Shown here: piece by piece, positions 1-10,660 of the stretch | How the letters are laid out: every line of letters begins with the position of its first letter | Position numbering within the stretch: the first letter of the stretch is position 1 | DNA from: Phoronis ovalis | Taxonomy: Eukaryota > Phoronida > Phoronidae | DNA: 26,356 nucleotides | Direction of reading: 5' to 3' | NCBI GenBank assembly: GCA_028565635.1 | Contig: JAOXYB010050502.1 | Location: forward strand, 1-26,356 | Made by a program: the position numbers and the translations under genes | The notes under the pieces: generated by a model | Told to the model about the DNA's origin: nothing | Databases searched by the model: none | What the model saw: only the letters and a program-made list of their open reading frames with translations

Positions 1-1023
1 AATTCATAAGTTGCTAGTTACAATTAAATATTCAAAATAATTTTATAATTTTTTTGGGAAGGGAATCCGCGCCCGATGGTAAATCTGCCACTGCATATCT
101 GCTACATATTTTTTTAAAACTCTAATGATTGTAAAATGCATACTGCAAGACTCACAAGGTTGAAGTTAACAATATTATAAGCTTTTGGTTTAACTCTTGT
201 CATGTGTAGACGTTTTAACCTCTAAATACAAAATATCATGAATATTTTTTCCCTAATACCTGTCGCTTTAGAAACATGGTTACAACATAGAGTGAAGGTA
301 AAACATTTTCTATTTATCAACTACTTGTTCGCGCGTATATTTTATTCACCATTCACTCCTGAAATTATCATATTTTCACGTTTCACGCTTTAAATTCTCA
401 GTCATGAAAGCGCTTATTCATGATTCACCAGTGCCAAATCTATTACAGAGATTTCTGGCACATAATTTTAGTTTTTTTGCGTTGCTTCTGATGCTAACTG
501 ATCTCTTCAAACATATTATATCGTTTGTTGTCAGTTTCAGGAGCTTTACAACTGCTGTCCCATATATAGCTATGCACGTGGATATCTCGTTTCCACTTGG
601 TGTATAGGTGAATATTATGTATCTGAATGTTATCACAAAATTTTGTTTATTAAAACAGTCTGGGACAATAGTGATCTTACATACAGAAACGTTCCATCAT
701 TTCGGTGCTGTCAGTGAAAAATCACTATAAAAGTATAACTAATTATAATTTTGTATGGAGCCCGGGGTATGAAGGCGGTATTTTAGCTGACATATTTTTG
801 AGTTTACTATTTATCAATAGACAATGGATGAAAATCATACATGTACATAATAAGTTGAAACCATTGTTGTGAGTGCTCATCTATAAATTATAAAACATCC
901 CAAGTATGAATGGATAATATCAAATAAACACTGCAATACACAGTGACATTTATATACCCTTTAAGATGTAAGTGTATGAGCTAAAGCAAAAACGCACATG
1001 CAGCCGCGGATACTGTGTATGCT
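1..1023. other. 5' flanking region of gene 1
   Basis: About 1 kb of AT-rich DNA without an exon I can support. Open frames here (for example 404-607 and its antisense partner) lack flanking splice sites and domain character. A CCCGGGG hexamer-like patch near 755 recalls the mobile-element ends found later, but it has no partner end or target duplication. Nothing else recognisable is seen. Confidence 0.5.
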
Positions 1024-1034
1024 TATTATATATA
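1024..1034 (+). promoter_or_regulatory. TATA-like box upstream of gene 1
   Basis: A TATATATAA-type run lies about 90-100 bases upstream of the gene 1 initiator ATG at 1123. That leaves room for a short 5' leader. AT runs are common in this DNA, so the call rests mainly on position. Confidence 0.3.
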
Positions 1035-1122
1035 ACTAGTACGCTAGATAGTAGGTCAATCGAAAAGCGACATTCAAACAACCAGCAGTCACAAGTGTCT
1101 ACAGCTAGCGTTGTGATGTGAG

Positions 1123-1152
1123 ATGAATACGACTGTTTGGATATATTTGGTG
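1123..1152 (+). CDS. Gene 1 exon 1: first half of signal peptide
   Basis: Ten codons (MNTTVWIYLV) end in phase 0 at a GTAAGA donor. Joined to the next exon they form an 18-residue hydrophobic leader without charged residues, which is a convincing secretory signal peptide. The start is the only ATG that gives this leader, and it follows a plausible TATA box. The rest of gene 1 encodes kringles, which need the oxidising secretory pathway, so a leader is expected. Confidence 0.7.
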
Positions 1153-1456
1153 GTAAGATTTAACATGAATATTCATATTGAACACATTTAATTCATAATT
1201 AAATTTTATTACACCCGCGTAAAAAATAGACCTAAAAAACAATAAATGTCTAGGAAAGTTCCCTCGAAAATAAAAATAGGCGGCATTCTATTGTTCCTAA
1301 AATTAAGTTTCGTTTTTTTGTCACGGTTTCGGCAAATATAAAAAATTGAAAACATTAATCAGCGGTTTTGTAAAATTTCCTGCTTGTGACACCTGAATTA
1401 CGTAAAGATTGCTACATTGTACGTATAACCAGTAACATAACATTTTATTGTTTTAG

Positions 1457-1481
1457 GTTTTAATTGTGGCAGTACTGACAG
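1457..1481 (+). CDS. Gene 1 exon 2: second half of signal peptide
   Basis: A 25-base micro-exon between a TTGTTTTAG acceptor and a GTGAGC donor encodes VLIVAVLT plus one base. It continues the hydrophobic core of exon 1 and changes the phase from 0 to 1, which is what the following kringle exon needs. The fit of frame, hydrophobicity and splice sites is the main support. An exon this short would be missed by most gene finders. Confidence 0.68.
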
Positions 1482-1631
1482 GTGAGCATTTTAAGATTCT
1501 TACTTTGTTTTCCATTTTATATCCTTCATTATCTAAATATCTAAATATGGTACACAACGTAAGCAGATATAATTATATTTTAATTGTTTTCACCAGTATA
1601 TTATTATTAACGTGTTCTTTTCCGTTTTAAG

Positions 1632-1898
1632 ACCCGACACAATCGGCATGCCTCCCAACCTGTTTTGCAACTGTTGACGCATCGGATTACGCAGGCATTG
1701 TATCTCAGACCACTTCTGGACAACAATGCTTGGAATGGAGTATAGCTGATCATAATTACACCGATACAGATTTTCCATGTGATGGTTCTGTCCAAAATGC
1801 AGCTAACTATTGTAGATCACCCGACGGGGACTACCTTCCCTGGTGTTTTAGGTCAGACACTACTTCATGGGAATACTGCGACATACATCGCTGTCAGG
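1632..1898 (+). CDS. Gene 1 exon 3: kringle domain 1
   Basis: A 267-base, phase 1-1 exon encodes a whole kringle of about 85 residues. Seen in order: an N-terminal Cys, DYAG, TTSGQQCLEW, FPCDGS, the NYCRSPDGD block, PWCF and WEYC ending HRC. These match the kringle signature (YxG, SGxxCxxW, NYCRNPDG, PWCY). There are two additional Cys (in the ACLPTC start and FPCDG) beyond the usual six, possibly an extra disulfide. Kringles are small triple-disulfide modules that bind proteins or ligands outside the cell. The acceptor ends TTTTAAG and the donor is GTACGC; both are usable though not strong. Confidence 0.88.
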
Positions 1899-2310
1899 GT
1901 ACGCTTATAAACTAAAAAAACAATTCATATTCATATATAATATTAATAAATTATTTCTTTTATTTACTATATTTTTTTTTAATTTTTCATCCATTTGTCT
2001 CATTATCATTACTGTTAACTTTTTTCGTCTTCTATGTCTTATTGTTACAGTTCGTCACGCTCATTATCTTGGTCCCCGACATCTACTAAGGGTTATTTTT
2101 CCTTCTGCATGGTCGCGCTCGGTCTTCTTTAAGGTTTGCTTCTCTTTTTGTTCCAATTGTATTGCTCATTGATCAGTGAATTGGAACGCTCCACAAGGCA
2201 TAATTTGATAACTGTCTAGAATATCCATACAACAGATAATTTCCTGTGAAACCATTGGCATTGCATAATATTAAATAATCTTCTTTAACGCCTCACTCAA
2301 TCCCTTTCAG

Positions 2311-2607
2311 AATCAGGAATTTACGCAGGTTGTATTTCAAGCAACTGCAACGACACTGATGGAAAAGCATACGCTGGTCACTTATCAACAACTGTCAGTG
2401 GCAAATCATGCGTCCGATGGGATCAGTCTCATAACTATCTTACAAAAGGTAATCGTAATGGTTTGTTTCCGTGCGACGGATCCATTGCTGAGGCGGAAAA
2501 CTACTGTCGAGCACCATACACTTTGAACGATTTGGACAGCACTCCATGGTGCTACACCAGTTCAGAAACTTATGATTGGGAATATTGCGATTTTACGGTA
2601 TGCAGAG
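2311..2607 (+). CDS. Gene 1 exon 4: kringle domain 2
   Basis: A 297-base phase 1-1 exon follows a strong TCCCTTTCAG acceptor and ends at GTAAGA. It encodes a second complete kringle: AYAGHL, TVSGKSCVRWD, FPCDGSIAEAENYCRAP, TPWCY and WEYCDF ending VCRG. As in kringle 1, one exon carries the entire domain and an extra Cys sits in FPCDG with a partner near the start. This shared feature suggests the two arose by tandem exon duplication. The next exon in the same transcript is uncertain: either the short exon at 3164 or, by read-through splicing, gene 2 exons. Confidence 0.88.
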
Positions 2608-3163
2608 GTAAGAACCAGAATATCACATATACCAAAATTGAATTAATTAATAATTAGTATTGTATCATATTTAACTTCAGAAAGAAGTTCTTTATAGGAA
2701 TAGAAGAACCTATATAGGAAAGACAGGGGTCGTGACAAATATTTAAAATACGAATAGGTTCTTGTCTTCATGTTAAACACTAGCTACTCATGTCGACTGG
2801 TTGAACATTTCTGTTTTTATAGTACCACATTGCATAACGTACATGGTGCTTTTATTACTCAGTTATATAATTTCACTATCTATTAATTTAACTTTTAAAC
2901 ATTTTTCTTGCACCTCCAAAAGTTATGCGCGGATAATTCGAAGGATCGACAGGGCATCAGTATGTGATGAAGTAAGACGGTTATAAGACTATTTCAAATT
3001 TTTCCAATACACAGTTGTTCCTGAAAACATATTAAACATCTGAGACTAACTTTTACACAGCAAACCAATTTTCTTACCAGGTGGATTCACATGTAAATTA
3101 CAAAATCCACATGATAACACAATGCTTAAAATTGCTGTTTCACCAAGTTAAATTCCCTTCCAG
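2608..3163. other. Intron or 3' part of gene 1
   Basis: AT-rich non-coding DNA. No recognisable domain, repeat or RNA was seen. The frame at 2801-2986 lacks splice signals and protein character. Confidence 0.4.
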
Positions 3164-3219
3164 ATTCCTTGAAAACTTCCAAATGTACGTATTCGCATTA
3201 TGTTTTTATGCCGCTTTGA
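3164..3219 (+). CDS. Possible gene 1 terminal exon
   Basis: A good AATTCCCTTCCAG acceptor is followed in the required phase 1 by 18 codons (DSLKTSKCTYSHYVFMPL with the carried-over G) and a TGA. If used, gene 1 encodes a secreted protein of about 224 residues with a leader, two kringles and a short tail. No domain is recognisable in the tail and no canonical AATAAA follows closely, so this could be a chance acceptor. The alternative is that kringle exons 1-4 splice directly to later phase 1 exons. Confidence 0.3.
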
Positions 3220-4674
3220 TTTTGATGTAGCTGTTTTGGAGGTTATTTTGTTTTTCATGAAGTTATCACAATTAAAATTTCGATTTTTTATCTGTTATGA
3301 AACAAAAGTAGTTGGGATTGTTGCTTCCTGGTTGCTTGACCACACATTATTAACCTCGCAAGTAATATTCGTTGTAGCAACCTATTTGGTCAATTGGTCT
3401 AAAGTATGACTCACATCCAAGTCTCTCACTCCTTTTTACCGTTTTAGTATGTAAATGTCAAATATTTTAATCAGCCCGAGTGATACTTAACAGTAATCCA
3501 AATTCCAGATTTTTGAATACGATGATTTTAAGGAAAATTCTTGTTTTGCAAATTCTCGCTACGTTGTAATTGTTACCTATATGTAACTCACAGTTGATCC
3601 TATCGGGTATCAGTAATACGTCACACAATGGGCATGTACGGAGTTCCAATTCGATTTTTATGAACATATAAAAACCTGATTGAATGCCTTCCCAGGTGAA
3701 CATAGTCATGATCACCAATAATCAGTGCACAACAACAAATCTTGTAATTCAAATGTATACTCGTCTATGTGGAGCGATTTCTAATGCTTACTGTCGGCAA
3801 TGGAGGTCAATGGAGACATGTAACAGTAGTAATATTAATATGCGAAACAATTTTCCTAAAAAAAAAGCAATTTGAAAATTCTGAAATTTTGAATCTTATT
3901 AGGTATTATATCACTCACGCAGATAAACAATGTTTCAACATTTTTCTGAAAGGTTAAAAATAATATACGATTTTATTTTGGATGACATGGGTACGTTGGA
4001 TATATTTTTCATATTACACCTCACTGTGACACATTTATAGCAGTATATTATCAACAAGATATATATACAACATTAAAAATCAATTCCGTTTATGATAAGC
4101 AATTAGATATGAAACACAGTGCATAAAATATCATTCTTTTTATCTTTTATAATCTATACCAAACTCTAAAAAATTCATGATCTCCAACGGAAATGATAAT
4201 ATTTAGGCAGATAATAAATGTTACCCTATCACATTAATTTCTAAAAGTCAATGGGAATCTGAATTTTTAGTAATTAGCATTATTAAGGCCCATAGTTACA
4301 TTCAAAACAGTTATACAAAAGCAGTGAAATGCATAAATAATGCAGTTTCCACTACAGTCAAGCAAATAGCATTAAAATTTAACATTAATTTTACATATAT
4401 AACCATGTCCATTTTTCTAAAGCGTTTTTACATGACAGAGCAGCTATACCTTTACCGTGGAAGCATGCGTAGATGTCAATATGAAATAATATATAGCAAA
4501 TACAAATAAGTGCACTTGTTACGCCTACAAAGAGTATCTGCAATTTTGCCAAGAATTCATTGCTATATTGATTTTCTGTTTTCTATATTGATTTTCATTT
4601 CGGTTCTGTTGAAAATCAAAACGCGTTGTTAAAAAAACTAACGGAGTAGTTCTGATTGTTTTATTTCTTCAAAA
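3220..4674. other. Intergenic or intronic stretch with a dispersed repeat
   Basis: No exon is supported. The part at about 3744-3975 recurs elsewhere in the window (see the repeat entry). Just before gene 2, a 14-base block CTATATTGATTTTC occurs twice, at 4563-4576 and 4583-4596, followed by an inverted GAAAATCAA. This may be a promoter-proximal repeat. The rest is unremarkable AT-rich DNA. Confidence 0.4.
3744..3975 (+). repeat. Dispersed repeat, copy 1
   Basis: Two blocks of this stretch recur at about 13.7 and 14.6 kb. The block around ATGTGGAGCGATTTC and the following TATTATATCA-TCA-GC-GATAA block reappear inverted at about 13680-13805. The last block (TATCACTCACGCAGATAA to GGTTAAAAATAATATACG) reappears in direct orientation, diverged, at about 14625-14710. 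Ends and type are unknown. Confidence 0.55.
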
Positions 4675-4756
4675 ATGAGGCCGCCCGATTTACTGTATCT
4701 GGTTAAGGTTATTTTCATGCTGTTTGCTGTGTTGATTATCAATGGATTTGGACAAG
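4675..4756 (+). CDS. Gene 2 exon 1: signal peptide
   Basis: ATG at 4675 opens 27 codons with a positively charged start (MRPPD), then a long hydrophobic core (VIFMLFAVLII) and a small-residue end (NGFGQ). It stops in phase 1 at a strong GTAAGC donor. This is a typical secretory signal peptide exon and marks the start of a second transcription unit, or an alternative first exon of one large gene. The next compatible exon is 6197, where the carried G makes GAT (Asp). Confidence 0.75.
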
Positions 4757-6196
4757 GTAAGCTAATAGATATGTTTTGTATAAAGTAATGACCGATTCAC
4801 CGAGTTTTCATTAAAGTACTAATAGAACGAAAATATTTGAGCGTAAAGAAACGATTATTAAAAGTAATCACAATATTAAGACGATGGAGTGAAACAATGA
4901 ATACACTATTAAACAGTGTTGTTCAGTTGTATATTTCTACTTCAACCCCGGGGGTGCTTGATGTTGATTTGGGTGGGGATGTGCCACCGGACCTCAAACA
5001 TCATGATCCGAAGTTATACCTAGGTAGCACTAAAATAGGCCCGAAAATATACCAAAACTACAAAATACCATACCCGAACTTATACCCATGGTAAAATCAA
5101 GACCCAAACTAATACGTATGGAAAAAGCATAACCCTAAATTATATTTACTGGTTAAAATCACGACCAATAGCATACAATGACCTATACTTAAACCTTGGG
5201 TAAAAATTAAAATTTTGCGCCTCGTGTACACCATTTTATATGTTGGGTGTATTCTTCAGACGTAAGCACAATGGAATGTTTACTATAAATGTATAATCGT
5301 TTTTATTTTGTTCTACGCATATATGTTTCCTGGTCCACTTTAAACCTGTATTTTACAATAACAATACAATGCCGCTCTGAGTAAGGGGACAGGCATATGC
5401 CTAAACTAAAATATGGCTGGGTCTCTAGACCCCGAGGTCATTCTTGAAATAACTTTCAATGTGGAAGTAAGTGTTCATCGTATGACAAGTTTATTGGCAC
5501 CTGGCTAGTGTATCATGCTTTTTTACTTTATGCATCAGCCAGATAAAACACAAATACCTACCCGAAATAATACCACTACGAACGAGTTTATACCTAAAAC
5601 GTGAAAAGTGCTACCCAAAATTATACCGGGAAGGATGAAATAGCGACCCGAAGTTATATCTGGAAGCGTGAAATTGTGGCCCGAACAGGCATCACATCCC
5701 CAGTAGGTAATATACACTAAGTACTCACCGGGACTTCAACGGGTCTGATGTTGTTGCCAATTCACAATTAACAATTAATAGATTAGTCTCAATAACTACT
5801 TCCATACAAATACAAAACAATCCACATTACGCTATAATATTGAATTAAAGTTAACTTAATTGAGATCAACAACAACATGACATGCAATAAACAAACAAAC
5901 AATGTTACAAAATAAATGCCTCTGAAAGTATCTAGCTGCACCGAACATATTTTATTTAGAATAAATATATAGATATTTATTTGATTTAAGATTATTAATT
6001 CCTATGAATATTTTGTTACAAATTCGTGTAAAACACCTAGCGTTTTTTTAATTCAATACCTTGTGTTATGAATTATCTACGTTCCTCTCAATTTATGTTA
6101 ACACTAAATTATATAAATAAAACAGTTACTTCAGTGTCCCTGTGAACATTAATCGTGAACAAAAATGTACAGATTATTTTTATTTCTTAATTTTAG
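4757..6196. other. Gene 2 intron 1
   Basis: GTAAGC to TTTTAG. About half of it is the mobile element at 4947-5732. The remainder is AT-rich with no other structure seen. Confidence 0.6.
4947..5732. mobile_element. Non-autonomous TIR element A
   Basis: The element is flanked by the perfect 8-bp duplication ACTTCAAC (4939-4946 and 5733-5740). The left end starts CCCGGGGGTGCTTGATG. The reverse complement of the right end starts CCCGGTGAGTACTTAG, and both ends share a subterminal GGGGATGTG. Inside each end are degenerate short repeats of about 30-35 bases built on CCCGAA-TTATACC-GG. Between the two array parts (about 5190-5530) is unlike DNA. There is no transposase, so it must have been mobilised in trans. 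An 8-bp duplication fits hAT-like or other 8-bp superfamilies, but the superfamily is not decided here. Confidence 0.82.
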
Positions 6197-6348
6197 ATTG
6201 TATAGATGAAGTGGTTGATTATCATACTGCTGTAACTGTCAGCAGCTATGAAGCATCTGTCGTACAAAACAAAGAAGCACAGTCCACTTTGACAGGATCA
6301 GGATGGATGTTATCCAATGCTGCCCATAATCTTGACCAGCACATACAA
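6197..6348 (+). CDS. Gene 2 exon 2: F5/8 type C domain, N-terminal part
   Basis: A TTAATTTTAG acceptor opens a 152-base exon (phase 1 in, phase 0 out). It encodes DCIDEVVDYHTAV through SGWMLSNAAHNLDQHIQ. The Cys at residue 2 pairs in position with the Cys near the end of the next exon (FGC), as in discoidin/F5-8C domains. The frame runs to a stop soon after 6348 unless the exon ends at CAA before GCAAGC, a GC-type donor. That junction joins QHIQ to INLNMFYNITSFVI, matching the family pattern xxIQIDLGxxYxIxxVxI. The domain binds lipids or sugars in its relatives; the ligand here is unknown. Confidence 0.75.
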
Positions 6349-6609
6349 GCAAGCATTACTTTTTGGCTGCTAATTTGATTCATATGAAGTTAAAACATAA
6401 TGATGAAAATGTGCATGCCTATACACCTATGTCCCAGTCTAATTAATGACTTTAGCTTCTTAATTTGTCTATTTGATTATACACCATATTAGTATATGTC
6501 CTCGAAATCTACTTGATACAAATCCTCATCGCGTCTTACTATTAAAATATGTTTGATGAATTAATTATTTAAAATATTTTAATGAATAAATGTAATGCTT
6601 ATATTTCAG
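6349..6609. other. GC-AG intron
   Basis: The 5' end is GCAAGC and the 3' end is ATATTTCAG. It is the only apparent non-GT donor in the window. It is inferred from frame and the F5/8C fold pattern, because no GT donor gives a phase 0 exon that continues into 6610. Confidence 0.6.
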
Positions 6610-6856
6610 ATCAACCTAAACATGTTTTACAATATTACTAGTTTTGTCATTAACGTCCAAAACCGACACGCTTTTTCAAGAGAATTTGAAATACAGTTGA
6701 ATAATCATCCGGTATCATTTCCTATGGAAAAAACCATCGTGATCTATAACTTAGACACAGTTTTGGAAACCGATTTCACGAAGTTAAGTTTTAATGTTGG
6801 TAGCGAGCACAACAACATGTTTCCAAACCTTAATTGGGGTGTCTTCGGTTGTACAG
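6610..6856 (+). CDS. Gene 2 exon 3: F5/8 type C domain, C-terminal part
   Basis: A 247-base exon (phase 0 in, phase 1 out; donor GTATGA) encodes the remaining strands of the domain. It starts INLNMFYNITSFVINVQNR and ends LNWGVFGCTG. The final Cys closes the domain with the exon 2 Cys. The total domain length of about 130 residues is slightly short of the usual 140-150. Potential N-glycosylation is seen at NIT. No aromatic ligand-binding spike pattern could be assigned by eye. Confidence 0.78.
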
Positions 6857-7405
6857 GTATGATCTACGATGTATACATACACTGTTATGTTCAGGTTTTT
6901 GCGCGTTAAGTTGGTTAGTCTGTTTGTCATTACAATACTGTAATTACAGCATCACAATGCTAGTTCTTTTTATACGTGACATTGCCAAGGTTAAGATTTT
7001 GCGTACAAATACATACAATTGTATAATGGAACATTGAGATGGCCATACTAAGACAATCGTTGTCTCAGCCACGTATCAAATTAGGCAGCTCCTTAGTAGA
7101 TAGTCTAGATAGGTCGGTACTGATCCCTGGTGTTAGTTCGAAAATGTATGTCTGCTGAAGAAAGATACATGACCCGTAGCAGCTGGGAATCGAAAAAAGA
7201 CCTTATTTGTAGAAGTATGTATTGAATGATGAGCTAAGACAGAATTTACCCAAGAAGCTAATAGACTGCTTTTGCTAATACATAAATCCCAACGTAGTTT
7301 TGATTGTGTTTTAGCCAAAACTAATAGACTGCCTTTTAACACAATTGGTTACATTTTGTACCAACTTCAATGAAAATGCAAATTAACAAAGATTTACTTT
7401 TCCAG
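6857..7405. other. Gene 2 intron 3
   Basis: GTATGA to TTTTCCAG. A short block CTAATAGACTGC occurs twice (about 7258 and 7321). Nothing else is recognised. Confidence 0.5.
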
Positions 7406-7519
7406 GGTATTGTCCAGACTTAGCAATCGGAACTTATAACTGTATTGTTGGTGATGACATAGCGGAAGGGTATAAGTACAAGCCAGTTACTTGTCACTCG
7501 TACGACGGAGACTGTTTTA
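7406..7519 (+). CDS. Gene 2 exon 4: small four-Cys module
   Basis: A 114-base phase 1-1 exon with acceptor TACTTTTCCAG and donor GTAAGT encodes 38 residues beginning GYCPDLAIGTYNC and ending GDCF. It holds four Cys. The placement before three CCP domains suggests a degenerate or short CCP, but the conserved Trp and typical spacing are missing, so I do not name the fold. Splice signals on both sides are strong. Confidence 0.65.
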
Positions 7520-7961
7520 GTAAGTACTATTATAACATATTAACAAATAATAAAAACTAAATTGAAATTACATGCTACAATTCACGTTGAAAATAATGTT
7601 TAGGTTTTTTGTAATTTTGTAATTATCCTATTTAACATTTTAATGACGGGTATCAACAAGTGTACTTTATGCAAACCCACCGTAATCCTTCCACCGTAAT
7701 CCTTCCACCGTAATCCTTCCACTAATGTTTCAAAAAATAAAGACGTACTGTCCACTATACAAAGCAGTCAATAGTATTTAGATACTCGGACAATTTTCGG
7801 AGAAATTTGGGAGCTTTTACAAGCTTATTTTTATTCAGTCCATAAATGGGGCACTGGGACAAGTATCGCTGTAGAATTACGACTAAACAAACAGTTAGAA
7901 AACTTCTTAATAATCAAAATTAGTAATTTTGACTTCACAACTAAAAAACATTATTTTCCAG
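7520..7961. other. Gene 2 intron 4
   Basis: GTAAGT to ATTTTCCAG. It contains three exact tandem copies of the 14-base unit CCACCGTAATCCTT at 7677-7718. Confidence 0.6.
7677..7718. repeat. 14-bp tandem repeat, three copies
   Basis: CCACCGTAATCCTT is repeated exactly three times, and the next bases (CCAC) start a fourth. The identity of the units implies recent slippage. Confidence 0.9.
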
Positions 7962-8150
7962 CTCACATTGTTCAAAGCTGTGGGGATCCTATTACCATTG
8001 ATAACGGGAACTACACAATAGACGATTATTGGACCATTATTGGATCAACGGCTGAGTATTATTGTTCTCCTGGTTATATAGTGAATGCAACGAATGGTAA
8101 CATAACTTGTTTGGACAATGGTCAATGGGAGGATGCACCAGCTTGTATCC
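7962..8150 (+). CDS. Gene 2 exon 5: Sushi/CCP domain 1
   Basis: A 189-base phase 1-1 exon encodes one complete complement control protein module: SCGDP, an ITIDNGNYTI stretch, AEYYCSPGY, NITCLDNGQWEDAPAC. The four Cys and the Trp between Cys 3 and Cys 4 are all in place. The length is about 58 residues between the outer Cys, which is normal. CCPs mediate protein-protein contact in complement regulators and adhesion proteins. N-glycosylation sites (NYT, NAT, NIT) are abundant. The donor is GTAAGT and the acceptor is ATTTTCCAG. Confidence 0.92.
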
Positions 8151-9775
8151 GTAAGTCGCAGACATTTAAAATAATTAAAATAGAAAAAATACGACATGAA
8201 CAATATATGCATCTTGTATAGCGCCATATATAATGCTTATGTTTTGCTCTGTTTTGCAACGGTTAATATTTTATTATAATGCAAAGTAACAAGATAAAAA
8301 GTAACAGGCAATCTACACAAGGATACGGTATCATGAATCCTGTATGGCTGCCTGATCGATAACTTGAATACTAGCTAGTAATTAGATAATAACAAATTAA
8401 TGATGCGTTCATTATGTACTTTATTATTTATGCCATGTTTAGTTCAAAGATATAGAAGAACAAATTGAATCAGATAACTAACTTTCTTATCACATTTTTT
8501 TGGCGATATAAACTGTTCACTAATTATATATATATATCTATGATTATAATTCTACATGTATTTAGAACTTAAACAATTGGTGACTGCAGAATTTTAATTG
8601 ACTATCGTGTTTAACAGCCTCATCTGTATATTATATAAAAGACTGGTAGCTGGTATAGCTAATGTAGACATTATTAACATTTTATGTGATCAATACCATG
8701 TATCTAGTATCTATTGATAAGCGCATTTAAATCCAAATAGGAATGTGAATTATTTATAATAAGTATAAAATCATGTAGCTTAAATGTGTTTATAGTGTTA
8801 ATGTAAATAATAACTTTATGAGAGCGCAAAATTTAATAATTACATGCATGTATATTTCATGGCCCATATCCCCTAGGAAATACGTATATTTTATTGTGTA
8901 TGTGTAATGTACTGACTGAATTCATGTGAATTATAATCTTTAGAGCTAGTATATAGTTTGCACTCACCGCCCAATTAGATAAATAAAAGCACAAAATATA
9001 TATAAAATCCGACTCTGAAGCCTATTTTAAGAATAATTACCCATTGTTTACATTAACATAAGTATGACAAAAAATAAAAGTGTGTCAAATTAAACTGAAA
9101 GTTTACTTTTATTTTTTGAAGTACTGTTTTTATTACTTTATTTAAAATAATAAAATATAGATATTAAAACATTCACTGCATTTTCAGCTGTTTGTATTGG
9201 GTTTTGCACAAACTGACTCAATTTCAGCGTTTTTTACTCACTTAAATTAGTGAAAATAGATTTTGCTGATTTCTTCAAGAACAAAAAAATCATGCATCAA
9301 TGCTGAACGAATAGTTTTATAGTGAGGAGTATTCAACCAAAACAATGCTTAGAATTTCACACGTGGCTTGTTTAAAAACACGTGATGGTACATATTAATG
9401 TAGCGAGTATCGTTCGGTATGACTTATGGAACTATAAAGTAAAAATATACATTTTTGCATAAGTTCATGTACTAACTGATGGAAGATTGTAAAAATGTAC
9501 TTTTCATACATGTATACATCTGACATATGATTATGTAATCAGTCAAGTAGCTAGTTTGGGTAAAAAATGACAAAATCCAATGCCGCCGCCACACTGCGGA
9601 CTTGAACAGATATGAGGGCGATGTTTACTTAATTTGTTGGCACAACATTATTAACATACAAAGATTAAAAAACATTAAATTATACATAGGTAGGTGCGCA
9701 ATTAATAACATGATTTGAGCACTGTTCTGGTAAATTAATCTTTAAGAAAATGCACCTGATGTTTTTTCTTTTCAG
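8151..9775. other. Gene 2 intron 5
   Basis: About 1.6 kb of AT-rich intron. It holds a TA microsatellite near 8525-8537, a 65-base hairpin at 9061-9125, and at about 9185-9600 sequence resembling part of the next intron (about 10130-10380). No exon is seen. Confidence 0.6.
9061..9125. repeat. Inverted repeat (hairpin)
   Basis: CAAAAAATAAAAGT at 9068-9081 is perfectly complementary to ACTTTTATTTTTTG at 9105-9118. With mismatches the arms extend to about 21 bases. It may be a degraded MITE or simply a hairpin in AT-rich DNA. Confidence 0.7.
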
Positions 9776-9955
9776 CGGAATGCAGCTATGTTTCTGTAGC
9801 AAATGGAAATGAAGTGATTAACTCAGATCGTTCTCTCAGCTACACTTGTAATGAAGGTTACTACATGTCCCTGGGCGGTACCGAAGTTAACGAAACACTT
9901 TTACACTGCGACTATACCGTTTACGAGTACGTCGGGGATGTCCCTACTTGTGAAA
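9776..9955 (+). CDS. Gene 2 exon 6: Sushi/CCP domain 2
   Basis: A 180-base phase 1-1 exon with strong signals (TTTTCTTTTCAG and GTAAGA) encodes ECSYVSVANGNEVI, LSYTCNEGYYM, LLHCDYTVYEYVGDVPTC. Four Cys fit the CCP spacing and TCNEGYYM is the typical second-Cys block. The usual Trp before the last Cys is replaced (Tyr/Val region), so this copy is a little diverged. It lies between the other CCP exons and shares their symmetrical phase. Confidence 0.88.
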
Positions 9956-10660
9956 GTAAGATGATTGATTCTAAAATAATTTTGATCACAAAAAATCATA
10001 ATTATGCATATATAGAAAATTCTTTTAGCATCACTGCAAAAGATACGTGCGTACAACATGAAAATGAAGAATGAGCAAAATGTAACAGTAGGTGTTACTA
10101 CCGTTGTAGTAAATAACTATTTTGTTGCAATTTGCCTATTTCATGGCGTTTTGTTCAAAATGACTCAATTCCAAAGCTGTTTACCTAACAGAAAGGACTT
10201 TTGCGGATTTGTTCACAAGAAAAGCAAATTATCCGTGCAAACAAAATATTTTTTTAGCTTTGAAGTACTATTATATCATTTTGTAACTAAAGTAAATCAT
10301 ATAATCACAAATTGGAGTTTGATACAGATGTTGGCGGGTTTATTGTGACCTGACTTAATCCAATATGGCCGCCATTTTTTCGGCTTTTGGCCAGATTTTA
10401 GAAATTGGCATTTGCTATATATGCACTGTATATAGCGGATATAAAAGTTATACTAACTTATAATAATAAGGATACAACTGTCCCGGGACAATTGCATTAT
10501 TACTCACACGCTTTACTTCAAAAGGTTCTGTTCGGATAAATGTTCTAATTTTAAGTATTATATTACTCGCGAATGAAACGCGATAAATGAAGGTTTCAGT
10601 TACTTCTTTATTGTCAAGAGGCACTCAAAATCTTCAATTTTTTAAATTTAATTTTTACAG
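9956..10660. other. Gene 2 intron 6
   Basis: GTAAGA to AATTTTTACAG. The segment at about 10130-10380 resembles part of intron 5, for example a TTTTG-CAAA-TGACTCAATT block, a TTTGC-GATTT-TTCA block and a TCCAAT-GCCGCC block. This suggests an old duplication of intron plus CCP exon. Confidence 0.5.

Noticed and set aside
404-636. Overlapping open frames on both strands upstream of gene 1
   Set aside because: Short, no domain, no splice sites, and each is the antisense of the other.
752-790. CCCGGGG patch as another mobile-element end
   Set aside because: No partner end, internal array or 8-bp duplication was found; the same applies to the CCCGGG at about 11358.
2051-2172. Open phase 1 frame after a GTTACAG acceptor between the two kringle exons
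   Set aside because: No donor with compatible phase, low-complexity protein, no recognisable domain; the next kringle exon joins 1898 directly in frame.
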